Numbered from the stretch's first letter, positions 37,356-47,322 are shown. The stretch is 64,000 nt of DNA from an uncultured Fibrobacter sp. (GCA_934700345.1 CAKUXP010000014.1:1-64000); one strand, 5' to 3'. Numbers and translations: made by a program. The notes: generated by a model not told the origin, from the sequence alone.

Positions 37356-38074
37356 TCGAATACAGCTTTTCGGGTGAAATCGCCGAAGCGGACCGCCGGA
37401 TAGTTTTGGAATCCTCGCTTTTCAGGACTTGGCTTTTGCGGACGGAGAAAAAGTTCGCCATTTCGAAAATTCATTTTTCGTCGGTCGATTTCCGCTTTAA
37501 CCGTCATGTTCCGCTGTTTATCAAGCTTACGGCGACGGCGACGCTTCCCGACGGGAAGCCTGTGCACGGGATAGTCCTTGTGCGGGGAAATGCTGTCGGG
37601 GTGCTGGTCGTTCTCCGTGCGGAAGGGAAGCCCTATCTCCTGCTCGTGCGCCAGCCGCGGTTTGCCATTTCGGAACCGGAATCGCTCGAAATGCCCGCCG
37701 GAATCCTCGATTGGTCTTCGGATTTTCGAAAGGTCGCGCTTTCCGAACTGAAGGAAGAAGCGATGATCGATGCAAAGGACGATGAGCTGATCGATCTCAC
37801 CGGGTTTTACACGGGAGGCTCGCTGGACGGGCACGCCGGAAGCTGCGGACTTCTCGACGAACGCATTCGCCTGTATGCAATCGAAAGGACCGTCTCGCTT
37901 GACGAATTGCGCCGGCTAGACGGGAGAAACCAGGAATACACGAACGAAAACGAATGGATCCGGACCGTCGTTCTGCCGTATGAAGAAGCCGGGAAAATGT
38001 TTATCGACAGCAAGAACCTGGTCGCGATGTTTCTGTATGAACGCTACCTGGCATCGCAGGGCAGGCGCTTGTAA
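37352..38074 (+). CDS. NUDIX hydrolase with a modified Nudix box
   Basis: A 240-residue protein similar to ADP-sugar pyrophosphatases. The fold is suggested by VRQPRFAISEPESLEMPAGIL and the following FYTGGSLDG. The Nudix box reads AGILDWSSDF..VALSELKEEA: the EE pair is kept but Arg of REUxEE is Ser and the first box Glu is not evident, so metal binding may be altered. It begins inside the pdxA stop (ATGA). Its last 74 bases overlap the convergent PHP-hydrolase gene. Confidence 0.72.
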   Translation: MIEYSFSGEIAEADRRIVLESSLFRTWLLRTEKKFAISKIHFSSVDFRFNRHVPLFIKLTATATLPDGKPVHGIVLVRGNAVGVLVVLRAEGKPYLLLVRQPRFAISEPESLEMPAGILDWSSDFRKVALSELKEEAMIDAKDDELIDLTGFYTGGSLDGHAGSCGLLDERIRLYAIERTVSLDELRRLDGRNQEYTNENEWIRTVVLPYEEAGKMFIDSKNLVAMFLYERYLASQGRRL

Positions 38075-39539
38075 GCGCAAAGCGGCCTGAAACCGTTTCC
38101 GCCTCGGCCCGGACGTATCGGAAGCCTGAAAGCGAAATCCGGCAGGTCGCTTCGATTCCGGAAATTCTTTCTGGCGAAATAGCGAGCGGGCGTTCATGTT
38201 CGCAGGATGCGCTTTGCCCGGAGACGGTAAAGCTTTTAATCTCACCGAAATCCTCTGAACTTTTAACGTGGAACAGGACGTCTTCCCCGTCGCGTTCCCA
38301 CCAGAGCGCAGGTCCGTCGGTGATGTATAGGCTTGCCGTTTGGGTCTGGATGGCGTTTAATGCGTCTTTGCCTTCGATGACGGTTCGGACATAGCCGAAA
38401 ATATGGGATCGTGACCGCTTGAGCCTTAGCAGGGGAATCTTTACGCCTGTGTATTCGTTGAGGTCGCCGTGTGCATCGTTTCCGCCGAGCGGTAGCAGAA
38501 AGTTTCCCTGTTCGAGTTCCGAAATCCAGAATTCTCGTCCGAGTTTAAAGCCCCTGTCGCGCGATCCGTTCCAGAATTCCAGTCCGCGGATCGGATTTTC
38601 GCTATTTCTTTGCAGGTCCGCGGATTCCCAGTCGCCACGGTTGAAGATGAGTCGCTCGAACCATCCGATCGTTTCCTTGGGATGCGCCGCAAAGCAGGGA
38701 AGTTTCGTTTCCGAAAGGATTCGCGGAATGGAAAGGGTCGGTCGGTTGTCGAGCCATTTGCGTCCGCAGTCGCCTTCGCCGGGAATGTATTCCGGATGCC
38801 CGGGCAAAAGCAGGTGGACGTTTTTGCCTTGTGCGTTTCCGGCGGAAATTTCTTCGCCCGCGATCATTCGCGGACAGTCCGGCAATTCGGAAATTTCCTT
38901 TCGGAGAGCCTCGTAGCGGGCTTTGGCATCGGCGCGGACCATGTAATCGCTTTCTTCAAAGGCGAAGTCGTAGGAATGGTCGGTGCAAAAGACAAAATCC
39001 AGCCCGACAGCCTTTGCCGCTTTCTGCAAGACGGCAGGGGAAACCCCGAATTCGACCGGGTCCGCGGAATAATGCGTGTGTGCGTGGACGTCTCCCGCGA
39101 TAAATCCTTCCGGCTTGGGAACGCTTTCCTTCAAGACGCAAATGCGTAGCGGCGAATTTTTTAATCCGCTCAGGTTGAAGCGCCGGATGCGTTTTTTCCT
39201 GCTCCCGATGGAAATTTTGACCGAAGCTTCGACTTCGTATTTTCCGGGAGGGAACTTTCCGCAATCGACGGAGAAAAAGCGGAAAGGCTCGGCGACTTTT
39301 TTTTGAAGTTCCCGGATTTTTTCGAGGCGGAAGCCGGGTGCGGTAAACGTGGCGGAAAAGGATTCCAGGGTGACGGGAAAGCGGTTCGCTTCGCGGACAA
39401 CGATGAACACCGTGACATTTTCCCCCGGAACAATCTGGAAAGGCGCGTCAAGGATGATTTCCGGCTCTTTCTTGTAGAGGAGCGACCACGGAAGCTTGAA
39501 CTTGTAATGCATTTCCGCGTAATCGGGCGAAAAAATCAT
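38001..39539 (-). CDS. PHP-domain metallohydrolase (CehA/McbA-like)
   Basis: A 512-residue protein. After an N-terminal beta-sandwich-like region (about 1-150) the PHP phosphoesterase domain shows GDVHAHTHYSADP, FCTDHSYDF, IAGEEISAG, FAAHPKET and LGGNDAHGD, the usual metal-binding His/Asp set. The start at 39539 overlaps the stop of the barrel-protein gene (ATGA); MHYKFKLPW at 39512 is an alternative. There is no signal peptide. The substrate is unknown. The 3' end overlaps the NUDIX gene on the other strand. Confidence 0.8.
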   Translation of the reverse strand: MIFSPDYAEMHYKFKLPWSLLYKKEPEIILDAPFQIVPGENVTVFIVVREANRFPVTLESFSATFTAPGFRLEKIRELQKKVAEPFRFFSVDCGKFPPGKYEVEASVKISIGSRKKRIRRFNLSGLKNSPLRICVLKESVPKPEGFIAGDVHAHTHYSADPVEFGVSPAVLQKAAKAVGLDFVFCTDHSYDFAFEESDYMVRADAKARYEALRKEISELPDCPRMIAGEEISAGNAQGKNVHLLLPGHPEYIPGEGDCGRKWLDNRPTLSIPRILSETKLPCFAAHPKETIGWFERLIFNRGDWESADLQRNSENPIRGLEFWNGSRDRGFKLGREFWISELEQGNFLLPLGGNDAHGDLNEYTGVKIPLLRLKRSRSHIFGYVRTVIEGKDALNAIQTQTASLYITDGPALWWERDGEDVLFHVKSSEDFGEIKSFTVSGQSASCEHERPLAISPERISGIEATCRISLSGFRYVRAEAETVSGRFALTSACPAMPGSVHTETSRPGSCCR

Positions 39540-40333
39540 TCTTTTGTCCGGTTGATGACGCCTAGGCTGAAGCGGAATTGCAGCTGGAGACCGCCTAGGT
39601 CCCATTTCGCCTTGTCGGCATCGCGGTCGGGGACGACTTTTGAAAAGGGGGCGTCCGCCCGGACGATGATTCTCGAATATCCGATATCCCCGTAAATGTG
39701 GATGTTCTTCCATGTGGTGACAAGGTAGCCTAGGCTTATCCCGAAGCCGTTTCCGAGAAGGGATTCCTTGGCGTCGAGATGTCCCCAACTCGAATAGATT
39801 TCTGTCCCGGGAAGCATCCAGTACCAGCGAAGCGATACGCTGAAAAGGCTTGCGTTCGAAATGGAAATCAGGTCTTCCGGGATGGCGATGCGGTATTCTA
39901 GGTAGAGCGGAAACCCCTGGAGCGTATAGCTGTAATTGTGGATCCTGTCCCTTCTGTCGGTGACGACAACCGATTCGTTGTCGTAGATGTAGCCGAATCC
40001 CGCACTGACAAAATGCCCGTTTCTCCACTGGAGCTGCAAGCCGGCGGTCACCGGGAAACAGAAGTTCACCTTCTGGAAATCCTGCTTGGAAACGTAGCTG
40101 CTTTCGGCCTCGGTCAGGGCCTGTTCTCGGAAATGCCGGTAGGCGGTATCGACTGCCGCCTGGAATCTGTCGCGGCTATCGAAACTCAGAAACGAAATGG
40201 ATGGCTGGACAAAAAAGGAGAGGATGCTCCGGTCCTCGGTTCCTGACGATGGTTTTCTCGTGTCCGGGAGACCGGCTTCCGCTGCGAAGGCAGAGGCGCA
40301 AAGCGCGGCGAATGCGAAGAAAAAACGCTTCAA
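39536..40333 (-). CDS. Outer-membrane beta-barrel protein of unknown function
   Basis: A 265-residue protein with a signal peptide (MKRFFFAFAALCASAFAAEA) and strongly alternating aromatic strands such as GHFVSAGFGYIYD, FPLYLEYRIAIP and GLQLQFRFSLGV, as in small outer-membrane barrels. No named family was recognised. It is 2 bases after bamD and coupled to the PHP gene, an envelope-centred operon. Confidence 0.7.
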   Translation of the reverse strand: MKRFFFAFAALCASAFAAEAGLPDTRKPSSGTEDRSILSFFVQPSISFLSFDSRDRFQAAVDTAYRHFREQALTEAESSYVSKQDFQKVNFCFPVTAGLQLQWRNGHFVSAGFGYIYDNESVVVTDRRDRIHNYSYTLQGFPLYLEYRIAIPEDLISISNASLFSVSLRWYWMLPGTEIYSSWGHLDAKESLLGNGFGISLGYLVTTWKNIHIYGDIGYSRIIVRADAPFSKVVPDRDADKAKWDLGGLQLQFRFSLGVINRTKE

Positions 40334-40335
40334 TC

Positions 40336-41217
40336 CTATTCCTCGTCCTCGTCGTCGGGATGCGCTTCCGCTTCGTCCCGAGCCTCTTCCTTGGCGAGGA
40401 GCTTTTCTTTCTGCTCCTTTTCAATGCGCCTCTGGAATTTCTTTTCCAACCGGCTGATGTAGGTTTCTTGGGACTTGACGGATTCGATGCGCTTCTGGAT
40501 GCTGTCGGGGACGGTGTTTTTGTAATTATCCAGATAGAATCTAGCTGTTTCGAACTGGTCGAGTTCCGCGTAGCTTTGAACTAAAAGGACGAGCGCCTCG
40601 GGACGTCGCTTGCTTTTCGGGTAGAGATCTAGGAACTCCTTCATGTAGATGGCTGTGGATTGCGGATGTCCGAGCTTGTGGTAGAGCTTTCCCACCCGGT
40701 AGTCGCGTTCCGCTCGGCGTTCGAGGAGAAGGTTCAGGTAGTGGTTCACGGAATCGGTGAGCGGGGATTCCGGGTAGTTCGAGGCGAACTTTTCGAAGTC
40801 GCGCATCGCAAGCGTCGTATTGGTCTCGTCGCGGTCGATGTTGTATTCGATATTGAACGCGGACACCGCCTTCCGGAATTCGGCGGTCTCGACAAAGGGG
40901 GAACTCGGAAAATTGTTCGCGAAGCTTCCGTATTCGCCACGGGCTTCGAGCCATTCTTCTAGGTTGAAGTAGCTTTCCGCAAGGAGAAACTGGGTCTGTT
41001 CCATGTATCCCGTTCCGACGCACAGGTTCAGGATTTCTTCGAGCGGTCCTTTGACCCGGCTGTAATGCCCGGCCTTGAAATCCCTGTCGGCGGCGTCAAA
41101 GCGGTTCTTGCACATCTGCGTCCTGTCTCCGCCGCCTTCGCTCGATGAGCACGCGGAAATCAGAATCGCGGAGATGGCTAGGATGGCGAAAATCGGAAAG
41201 TGTTTGTTTGTGCGCAT
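40336..41217 (-). CDS. bamD: Outer-membrane assembly lipoprotein BamD
   Basis: A 293-residue lipoprotein with TPR-like repeats, part of the BAM complex that inserts outer-membrane barrels. The start is the ATG at 41217 with lipobox LISAC (Cys23). Helical repeats such as YMEQTQFLLAESYFNLEEW, FANNFPSSPFVETAEF, YPESPLTDSVNHYLN and YMKEFLDLYPKSKRRPEA match the YfiO family. The C-terminus adds a Lys/Glu-rich coil and an acidic end (DDEDEE). It is divergent from lptF. Confidence 0.85.
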   Translation of the reverse strand: MRTNKHFPIFAILAISAILISACSSSEGGGDRTQMCKNRFDAADRDFKAGHYSRVKGPLEEILNLCVGTGYMEQTQFLLAESYFNLEEWLEARGEYGSFANNFPSSPFVETAEFRKAVSAFNIEYNIDRDETNTTLAMRDFEKFASNYPESPLTDSVNHYLNLLLERRAERDYRVGKLYHKLGHPQSTAIYMKEFLDLYPKSKRRPEALVLLVQSYAELDQFETARFYLDNYKNTVPDSIQKRIESVKSQETYISRLEKKFQRRIEKEQKEKLLAKEEARDEAEAHPDDEDEE

Positions 41218-41281
41218 TGGTCCGTCTTGGATATGATGGAACGTTTTCAAGTTGCTAAATTAGCAAAAACAAATTCAGAAA

Positions 41282-42703
41282 ATGTCTATGACTCTTGTGC
41301 GGTATGTGCTGAAGGAACATGTTGCGCCTTTTTTCCTGGCGCTGTTTGTCATCACGTTCCTCTTTGTCGTGGATTTTCTGGTGATGATTCTTGACAATGT
41401 CCTCTCTAAGGGGCTTCCCGCCTCGACTGTCCTTGAAATTTTTTTGCTGAACATTGCGTGGATGCTTTCCCTGTCGGTTCCGATGGCTGTCCTCGTGGCG
41501 TGCCTCATGGCTTTTGGGCGGCTTTCGGGAGACCAGGAAATCACGGCGATGAAGGCTGCCGGCGTTTCCCCCCTGTCCATCATGCGCCCGGTGCTTCTCG
41601 TCGGCGTCCTGATTTCGGAATTGCTGATTCTTTTCAACAACTGGGTCTTGCCCGAAGCGAACCACAGGTCCGTGGAGTTGATGAGCGCCGTTTCGCGCAA
41701 GAAACCCCATGCCTTTATTGACGCGGGAAAGCTGACAACCCAGTTTCCGGGTGTGCAACTCTGGGTGGAACGCATCGACCCTTTAACGGGAACGCTTTAC
41801 GGAATCCAGATCTTTGAAACGGAAGGAAAGGGACCGCCGCGAATCGTCTTGGCGGACAGCGCGACGATGGAGTATGCGGATAACGGGGCAACGCTGATGC
41901 TCCGGCTCAAGAGCGGGGAAAACCATATCGCGGACAAGGACGATCCGGCAAACTATTTCCGCATCCGGTTCTCTTCGGAGGATTTTGCCGTGAAGAACGT
42001 AAACGACCGCCTAGAACGCCGCAACCGAAAATATCGAAGCGATCGCGAAATGCCTGTCGAAATGATGCTCGAAGTCATCGAGGAGGCAAAGAGAAACGAA
42101 GAGCGTATTGTCGAGGAAAGCCGGGAAACGCTTTTTCCCGACCTTTCCCGTCTTCGGAAGCTCGCCTTGGGAGATTCGATTGTTCCAAGGGATTTTTCCA
42201 AAGAACTGCCTTTGGATTCGCTTCGCCATGTCCGTGCCTTGCGGGATGTCTCGGTGGCGGAACGTACGCGGTCGCGCCTTGTCCATCGGACATCGGAACG
42301 CATCCTGAACGAGAAAAAACGCCAGGCGCAGTACTGGGTCGAGGTACACAAGAAGTTCAGCACGAGCGTCGCCTGCATTGTCTTTGTCCTCATCGGCGCG
42401 CCGCTCGGAATCATGGCCCGCAAGGGCGGAATCGGTACGGGAATCATCTACAGCATCGCGTTTTTCGTACTCTATTGGGTCTGCCTCATCGGTGGCGAAA
42501 ATCTGGCGGACAGGCTCATCGTCTCCCCGGTCATCGCCATGTGGATTTCGAATGCCATCATCGGAGCGTTCGGCATCTTCCTTATGTGGAAGATGTATCT
42601 TGACCGCTATTCGGGAACGACGCCCGCTTCGCGGGTGAAGCATTTCTTCGGGAAAGCTTTCCGCCGTTTCAAAGGGCGCGCTTCGGAGAAAAACGCAAAA
42701 TGA
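41282..42703 (+). CDS. lptF: LPS export permease LptF (YjgP/YjgQ family)
   Basis: A 473-residue membrane protein with the LptF/LptG layout: three N-terminal membrane segments (MTLVRYVLKEHVAPFFLALF onward), a periplasmic beta-jellyroll (about 125-300), and three C-terminal segments. MKAAGVSPLSIMRPVL is the conserved coupling-helix region that contacts the LptB ATPase. It helps extract lipopolysaccharide from the inner membrane. The stop overlaps the next gene (ATGA). Assignment of F versus G for the pair is by order. Confidence 0.85.
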   Translation: MSMTLVRYVLKEHVAPFFLALFVITFLFVVDFLVMILDNVLSKGLPASTVLEIFLLNIAWMLSLSVPMAVLVACLMAFGRLSGDQEITAMKAAGVSPLSIMRPVLLVGVLISELLILFNNWVLPEANHRSVELMSAVSRKKPHAFIDAGKLTTQFPGVQLWVERIDPLTGTLYGIQIFETEGKGPPRIVLADSATMEYADNGATLMLRLKSGENHIADKDDPANYFRIRFSSEDFAVKNVNDRLERRNRKYRSDREMPVEMMLEVIEEAKRNEERIVEESRETLFPDLSRLRKLALGDSIVPRDFSKELPLDSLRHVRALRDVSVAERTRSRLVHRTSERILNEKKRQAQYWVEVHKKFSTSVACIVFVLIGAPLGIMARKGGIGTGIIYSIAFFVLYWVCLIGGENLADRLIVSPVIAMWISNAIIGAFGIFLMWKMYLDRYSGTTPASRVKHFFGKAFRRFKGRASEKNAK

Positions 42704-43944
42704 AATTTTCCCGCTATCTGGTGCTCCATTTTTTGAAGATGTTCCTGCTCGTGCTTCTCGGTGCGGTTTTCATGTTCATCGTCATCGATTTTGTCGGAAA
42801 CATTCGCACATGGCTCGCTCGGGACCTTCTGGATGCGAAGGCTTATTACCTAGCCTATCTTCCCTATATCGTCTATCTGGTGACGCCTGTCGCGCTTTTC
42901 ATCGGTGTTGTCGCTTCGGTGGGGAACATGTCGCGGCACCTGGAAATCATGGCTATCCAACAGTCGGGAAGAAGCCCGTTCCGAGCCCTCGTTCCCGTGT
43001 TTCTTGTCGGCGCGCTGGTCACGGCGTTCTCGTTTTACCTGGATGCGAAAGTCCTGCCGGATGCAAACCACAGCCGTTACAAGATAATGGAGCCAATGTC
43101 GCAGCAGCGCAAGGACCCTCGGATTCGGGACAAGCGGGATTTCGTGTACATTTCCGGTGACAAGACCAGCTGGTTTATGCGGTCGTATGGCGGAGCGACA
43201 AAAATGGGTCGGGACGTCGTCCTCTTGATTTACCGCGATGGCGATCTGTACGAACGCTTCGATGCGCGGAGACTCCGCTGGATAGAACCCGATACGGTTT
43301 TCGCAAAGGCGTCTGGAGAAACGGAAAATACCGCAACGACCGGGCGGAAGCCGGCAAACAGGCTGAAACTGGACAGTATCCGGGAAAAGTCCGCCGCGAA
43401 TCGGGACTCGGGAAAAATTTCTCCGGCGGGGACGATCGTGTCCATCGAACCGGGCTACTGGCGCTTCGAAGACGGCTACGAGCGTACATTCCTAAAAGAC
43501 GGAACGGTCGAAACGAGGCACTTTGTCCGGGAAAGCCTCAAGGGGAAAACATCGCTCCTGCCGGAGGATTTCCTGGACGAGCGGCAACGTGGCGACGAGA
43601 TGGACGCGAAGACCATCTTGCGGAAAATCGAGGTGCAGAAGAGATCCGGCGAAAATACGAGCAAGCTGGAGACAGCGTACTACTTCAAGTTTTCCGGCTC
43701 GATGATGAACTTTATTGTTCTGCTTATCGGCGCGGCCTTGGCGCATCGCTTTAACCGAAACGGAGGGCTTTCCCAGAAATTCGGGCTTGGGATTCTTCTC
43801 GTATTTAGCTATTATGTAGTGATACGGATTGGACTGAAGATGGGTGAGAACGGTGCGCTTTATCCTGTCCTCGGAGCCTGGATAGGACACATTGTCTTTG
43901 CGACGATCGCTCTTTGGGTGCTATACCGCTCTTTCCGTCTATAA
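42700..43944 (+). CDS. lptG: LPS export permease LptG (YjgP/YjgQ family)
   Basis: A 414-residue partner of the preceding gene with the same topology. MAIQQSGRSPFRALVPVFLVG is its coupling region and GGLSQKFGLGILLVFSYYVV a C-terminal membrane segment. LptF and LptG form the heterodimeric membrane part of the Lpt ABC transporter; lptB, lptC and lptA are not in the window. It starts within the lptF stop and is followed after 15 bases by a diguanylate cyclase. Confidence 0.85.
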   Translation: MKFSRYLVLHFLKMFLLVLLGAVFMFIVIDFVGNIRTWLARDLLDAKAYYLAYLPYIVYLVTPVALFIGVVASVGNMSRHLEIMAIQQSGRSPFRALVPVFLVGALVTAFSFYLDAKVLPDANHSRYKIMEPMSQQRKDPRIRDKRDFVYISGDKTSWFMRSYGGATKMGRDVVLLIYRDGDLYERFDARRLRWIEPDTVFAKASGETENTATTGRKPANRLKLDSIREKSAANRDSGKISPAGTIVSIEPGYWRFEDGYERTFLKDGTVETRHFVRESLKGKTSLLPEDFLDERQRGDEMDAKTILRKIEVQKRSGENTSKLETAYYFKFSGSMMNFIVLLIGAALAHRFNRNGGLSQKFGLGILLVFSYYVVIRIGLKMGENGALYPVLGAWIGHIVFATIALWVLYRSFRL

Positions 43945-43959
43945 ATTTCGGGTGGATGC

Positions 43960-45825
43960 ATGTCGAATATCTTGTTTGTCGTCTTTGGCCTTCTGATCGG
44001 CCTCTCGTTTCGTGGGGGCGTATTCCTGCTTGCGATTCCGTTCGCTCTGGTTTCCCTGGTGCTCGCCTGGCTGAACCGGTCGGCGGTTTCCGCTACGCCG
44101 GATAAGTCTTCGGGGGCGATTCCTGTCTTGCGCTCCGGTCGCACGACCGACATGACGGCGTTCGGGAAAATTTTACGCCCGGCGATGACGCAGACAGGAC
44201 CGGTTTTCGTTGCAAAGGACATGTTTAGCGCCTATCCCGGGGATGGGGAAGCCGCCTTTGACAAGCTAAACGGCAACGAAATCTGGACAAAGCTCGAACA
44301 GGACCTGGATTCCGTCTATCGTTCATCCCTCGAAGCATTGCGCCGTCTGATCCCCTCGGCGCATTCCGTTCTCCTGCTTTTAAAGTCGGATCGAAAATTC
44401 TTTATCGTGCGGGCTTTTGCGTCCGAATCGGAAAACGAGATCAACCGGAGCGCCCAGATTGCGGATTGTTCGGGGGTGGTCGGACAGCTGGCGGGGCGGG
44501 AAGTCGCAAGGATTCTGGAGGGAGACCTTCCGAACGGGAAGAGTCTCGGATACTATGCGGTAAATGTCGCAGTCCATTCGGTGGCGGGAGTCCCGATCTT
44601 TAACGAAAAGAAGGAACGGGTCGGTGCGCTGGTCGTGGATTCCCTGGAGCGCAACGCCTTTCTTCCGGGCCAGATTTCCTCGCTCGAAAGCTTTGCATCG
44701 CTTTTTTACATGCTCACGTACAAGTGCTACACGTCGGCTGCGAATTACCGGGAAAAGAAGAAATTCTACGAACTTTCCGCCTACCAGCAGCGCTTTTTCA
44801 AGACGACGCTTCTCCGTGACACTTACAAGGAAATCTTTGAATACGTAAGCAAGAACTTTGTTGCGGAACGCATCATGATTCTGGTCTTTCATCCGGAAAA
44901 GGATGAGGGGACGGTCGCCTTTTGCCGCGGCGAGGACGAGGAAATTTTCGAAGGCATGAAGTTCTCTCTGTCGGACAAGGGAATCCTTCCGCTTGCGATG
45001 ATGCAGCACTGCGCCATGGAGCGCGTTTTCAACGGGCGCTCGGAATATGTTCCGCGCATCACCGATCAGGAGCCGAGGAACAATTCGCTCCGCTATCTGT
45101 TTGTCCAGCCTAGTTCCATGACGATGCACAACGCGGCTCTCAACGAACCTTCCGAGCTAGCCATCTGCCTAGAACGCCGGTATGCGCAGAACTTCGACCA
45201 GCTTGAAAAGGACCTGCTCCGCTTTATGGTGAACATCGCCTACTTCGCCTACCAGCGCGGGATGCAGTTCGAGCACGAACAGTTCGAAATCTACCACGAT
45301 GCGCTTACCGGGCTTTTGAACCGCCGCACGATCGACGAGGAGATCGTCAAGCTCGACAACTCCCGTGGCGAAAAGAATATCGGCGTGATGATGATGGATA
45401 TCGACCACTTCAAGCATATCAACGATACTTACGGACACCAGGCGGGAGACGTCGTTCTTAAGGAAATCGCTTCCCGGATTTCATCGGTTGCCGCGGTGGG
45501 GAAGAACCTGCTTGCGCGCTATGGCGGCGAGGAATTTTTCGTGGCGATTCCGGATGCGACGGAAGATGCGCTGATGACCTTGGCGGAGAACATCCGTCAG
45601 GCGGTTTGCAAGGCGCCTTTCGACATTCACCTCGGGACGCCGATCGACGTTTCGGTGAGCATCGGGTGTTTCCTTGTAACGGATGAGTTCCAGGGGGAAA
45701 TGTCCCGAGCTGTCCAGTATGCGGACGAGGCGCTTTACAGCGCAAAGGAAAACGGGCGGAATCGGGTCGTCCGATACGAAAGCCGGACCTTTGAACCGGA
45801 ACCGGATACGGCGGAGAGCGTCTAG
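43960..45825 (+). CDS. GGDEF-domain diguanylate cyclase with GAF-like sensor regions
   Basis: A 621-residue protein. Two N-terminal membrane segments (about 4-38) are followed by one or two GAF-like regions (about 100-250, VAGVPIFNEKKERVGALVVDS; and about 280-430), then a GGDEF domain (about 450-605) with DALTGLLNRRTIDEE, MMDIDHFKHINDTYGH and active-site RYGGEEF. The I-site RxxD upstream of GGEEF is replaced (VGKN), so product inhibition through that site is unlikely. It probably makes cyclic di-GMP in response to a cytoplasmic ligand. Confidence 0.88.
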   Translation: MSNILFVVFGLLIGLSFRGGVFLLAIPFALVSLVLAWLNRSAVSATPDKSSGAIPVLRSGRTTDMTAFGKILRPAMTQTGPVFVAKDMFSAYPGDGEAAFDKLNGNEIWTKLEQDLDSVYRSSLEALRRLIPSAHSVLLLLKSDRKFFIVRAFASESENEINRSAQIADCSGVVGQLAGREVARILEGDLPNGKSLGYYAVNVAVHSVAGVPIFNEKKERVGALVVDSLERNAFLPGQISSLESFASLFYMLTYKCYTSAANYREKKKFYELSAYQQRFFKTTLLRDTYKEIFEYVSKNFVAERIMILVFHPEKDEGTVAFCRGEDEEIFEGMKFSLSDKGILPLAMMQHCAMERVFNGRSEYVPRITDQEPRNNSLRYLFVQPSSMTMHNAALNEPSELAICLERRYAQNFDQLEKDLLRFMVNIAYFAYQRGMQFEHEQFEIYHDALTGLLNRRTIDEEIVKLDNSRGEKNIGVMMMDIDHFKHINDTYGHQAGDVVLKEIASRISSVAAVGKNLLARYGGEEFFVAIPDATEDALMTLAENIRQAVCKAPFDIHLGTPIDVSVSIGCFLVTDEFQGEMSRAVQYADEALYSAKENGRNRVVRYESRTFEPEPDTAESV

Positions 45826-45828
45826 GCG

Positions 45829-47322
45829 ATGTTTACGTGGCTCGATTGGCTAGTTCTCGTTTTCTACATTCTCCTTTCCGTCGGGATTGGCCTCTGGGCT
45901 TCGCGCGGAAACAAGGGTTTTGGCGACTATATGCGTGGCGGCGGATCGATGCCATGGGTCGCTATCGGGATAAGCCTGATAGCGACATCGGTCAGCGCAA
46001 CGACGTTTCTCGGAAATCCGGCGGAGTCCTATGCTGCGGACATGAGCTTTCTCATGAACAATGTCGGAGCGGCCATCGCCATCGCTGTCGTGGGGTTCGT
46101 ATTTATCCCGAGGATTCGCAGGTCGAACATTTCGAGCGCCTACGAGCTTTTTGAAATCCGCTTTTCCCCTTGGATCCGTCGGCTTGCCGCAATCTTTTAC
46201 AGTCTGCATCTTTTGCTCCGGATGGGAATTCTCCTCTATGCGCCGTCCCTCGTGCTCGCGCCGATTCTCGGGATAGACATTCACTGGGCGATTCTTGTCA
46301 CGGCGGTCGTGGCCACGCTCTACACGTGGTATGGAGGATTCAAGGCGGTCGTCTGGACGGACGTGATGCAGTTCCTCGTTCTTTTTGGTGGCGGGGTTAT
46401 CGCTCTTTACATTCTTTCGAAGGGCGTCGGTGGGTTTGACGAAATGCTCGTGCTTGCCTCGTCGGCGGGCAAGACGAAATTCTTCGACGTTTCGGACTGG
46501 AATCCGGCGAACGCACGAAATCTTCTCTCGGCGGGAATCGCCTACGGCGTTATCGAAATTTCGATCCGCGGCTGCGACCAGCAGTTTGTCCAGCGCTACC
46601 TGAGCTGCGGTTCCATCCGATCCGCCAATGCGTCAAGCGTTCTCAGCATGGTTCTCGGAATCTTTGTTTCCGTCCTTTTCTTTTTGGTCGGGGCAGGGCT
46701 TTTCGTCTATTACCGCGTAAGTGGCGTGGAACTCCTTCCTCCGGAAGTCCACCTGAACGAAGTGTTCCCCTACTTTATCGTCCATGTCCTCCCGCCGGGG
46801 GCTACCGGGCTTGTCGTCGCGGCCATCTATGCTGCAGCCATGAGCAGCCTTTCGAGCGCTATCAATGCGCTGGGCAATACGACGGTGAAGGATATTATGC
46901 TCGTCCGTTCCGAGAATGCGAAGGACCTTGCGAAAGCGAAACGCTGGACGCTCCTCTGGGCAGTCCTCAGCACGCTGTGCGCCTTTGTCGCAGCGGATAT
47001 GCAGAGTTCCCTTCTTTCGAATGCGCTCTTCTTTACCGGACTTTTTACGGGACCGCTCCTTGCGCTGTTCCTTCTTGCTTTTTTTTCGAGAAGGATTTCT
47101 TCCTCGGCGGTTGCAGCCGGTGTCGTGTGCGGCATGGTGTCTATCCTGCTGTTTAACCGTATCCCGATGTTTCCGGCGTATGTTCCGCCTTTTGACGGCG
47201 TGTTCTGCTTTTTCTGGAATCCCGCGATTTCCTGCTCGGCGACGCTTGTCGCGACGAATATCCTCCGGATTTTCCTGAAGCGTCCGGAATCCCAAATTTC
47301 AGATGAACGAGGAAGCCGATGA
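45829..47322 (+). CDS. Sodium:solute symporter family protein
   Basis: A 497-residue transporter with about 13 membrane segments. SSS-family marks are the N-terminal GSMPWVAIGISLIATSVSATTFLGNPAESYA, then TLYTWYGGFKAVVWTDVMQF and ATGLVVAAIYAAAMSSLSSAINALG. The substrate cannot be told from sequence; the family carries sugars, sialic acid, myo-inositol and others. It begins 3 bases after the cyclase stop, and its stop overlaps tadA. Confidence 0.9.
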   Translation: MFTWLDWLVLVFYILLSVGIGLWASRGNKGFGDYMRGGGSMPWVAIGISLIATSVSATTFLGNPAESYAADMSFLMNNVGAAIAIAVVGFVFIPRIRRSNISSAYELFEIRFSPWIRRLAAIFYSLHLLLRMGILLYAPSLVLAPILGIDIHWAILVTAVVATLYTWYGGFKAVVWTDVMQFLVLFGGGVIALYILSKGVGGFDEMLVLASSAGKTKFFDVSDWNPANARNLLSAGIAYGVIEISIRGCDQQFVQRYLSCGSIRSANASSVLSMVLGIFVSVLFFLVGAGLFVYYRVSGVELLPPEVHLNEVFPYFIVHVLPPGATGLVVAAIYAAAMSSLSSAINALGNTTVKDIMLVRSENAKDLAKAKRWTLLWAVLSTLCAFVAADMQSSLLSNALFFTGLFTGPLLALFLLAFFSRRISSSAVAAGVVCGMVSILLFNRIPMFPAYVPPFDGVFCFFWNPAISCSATLVATNILRIFLKRPESQISDERGSR

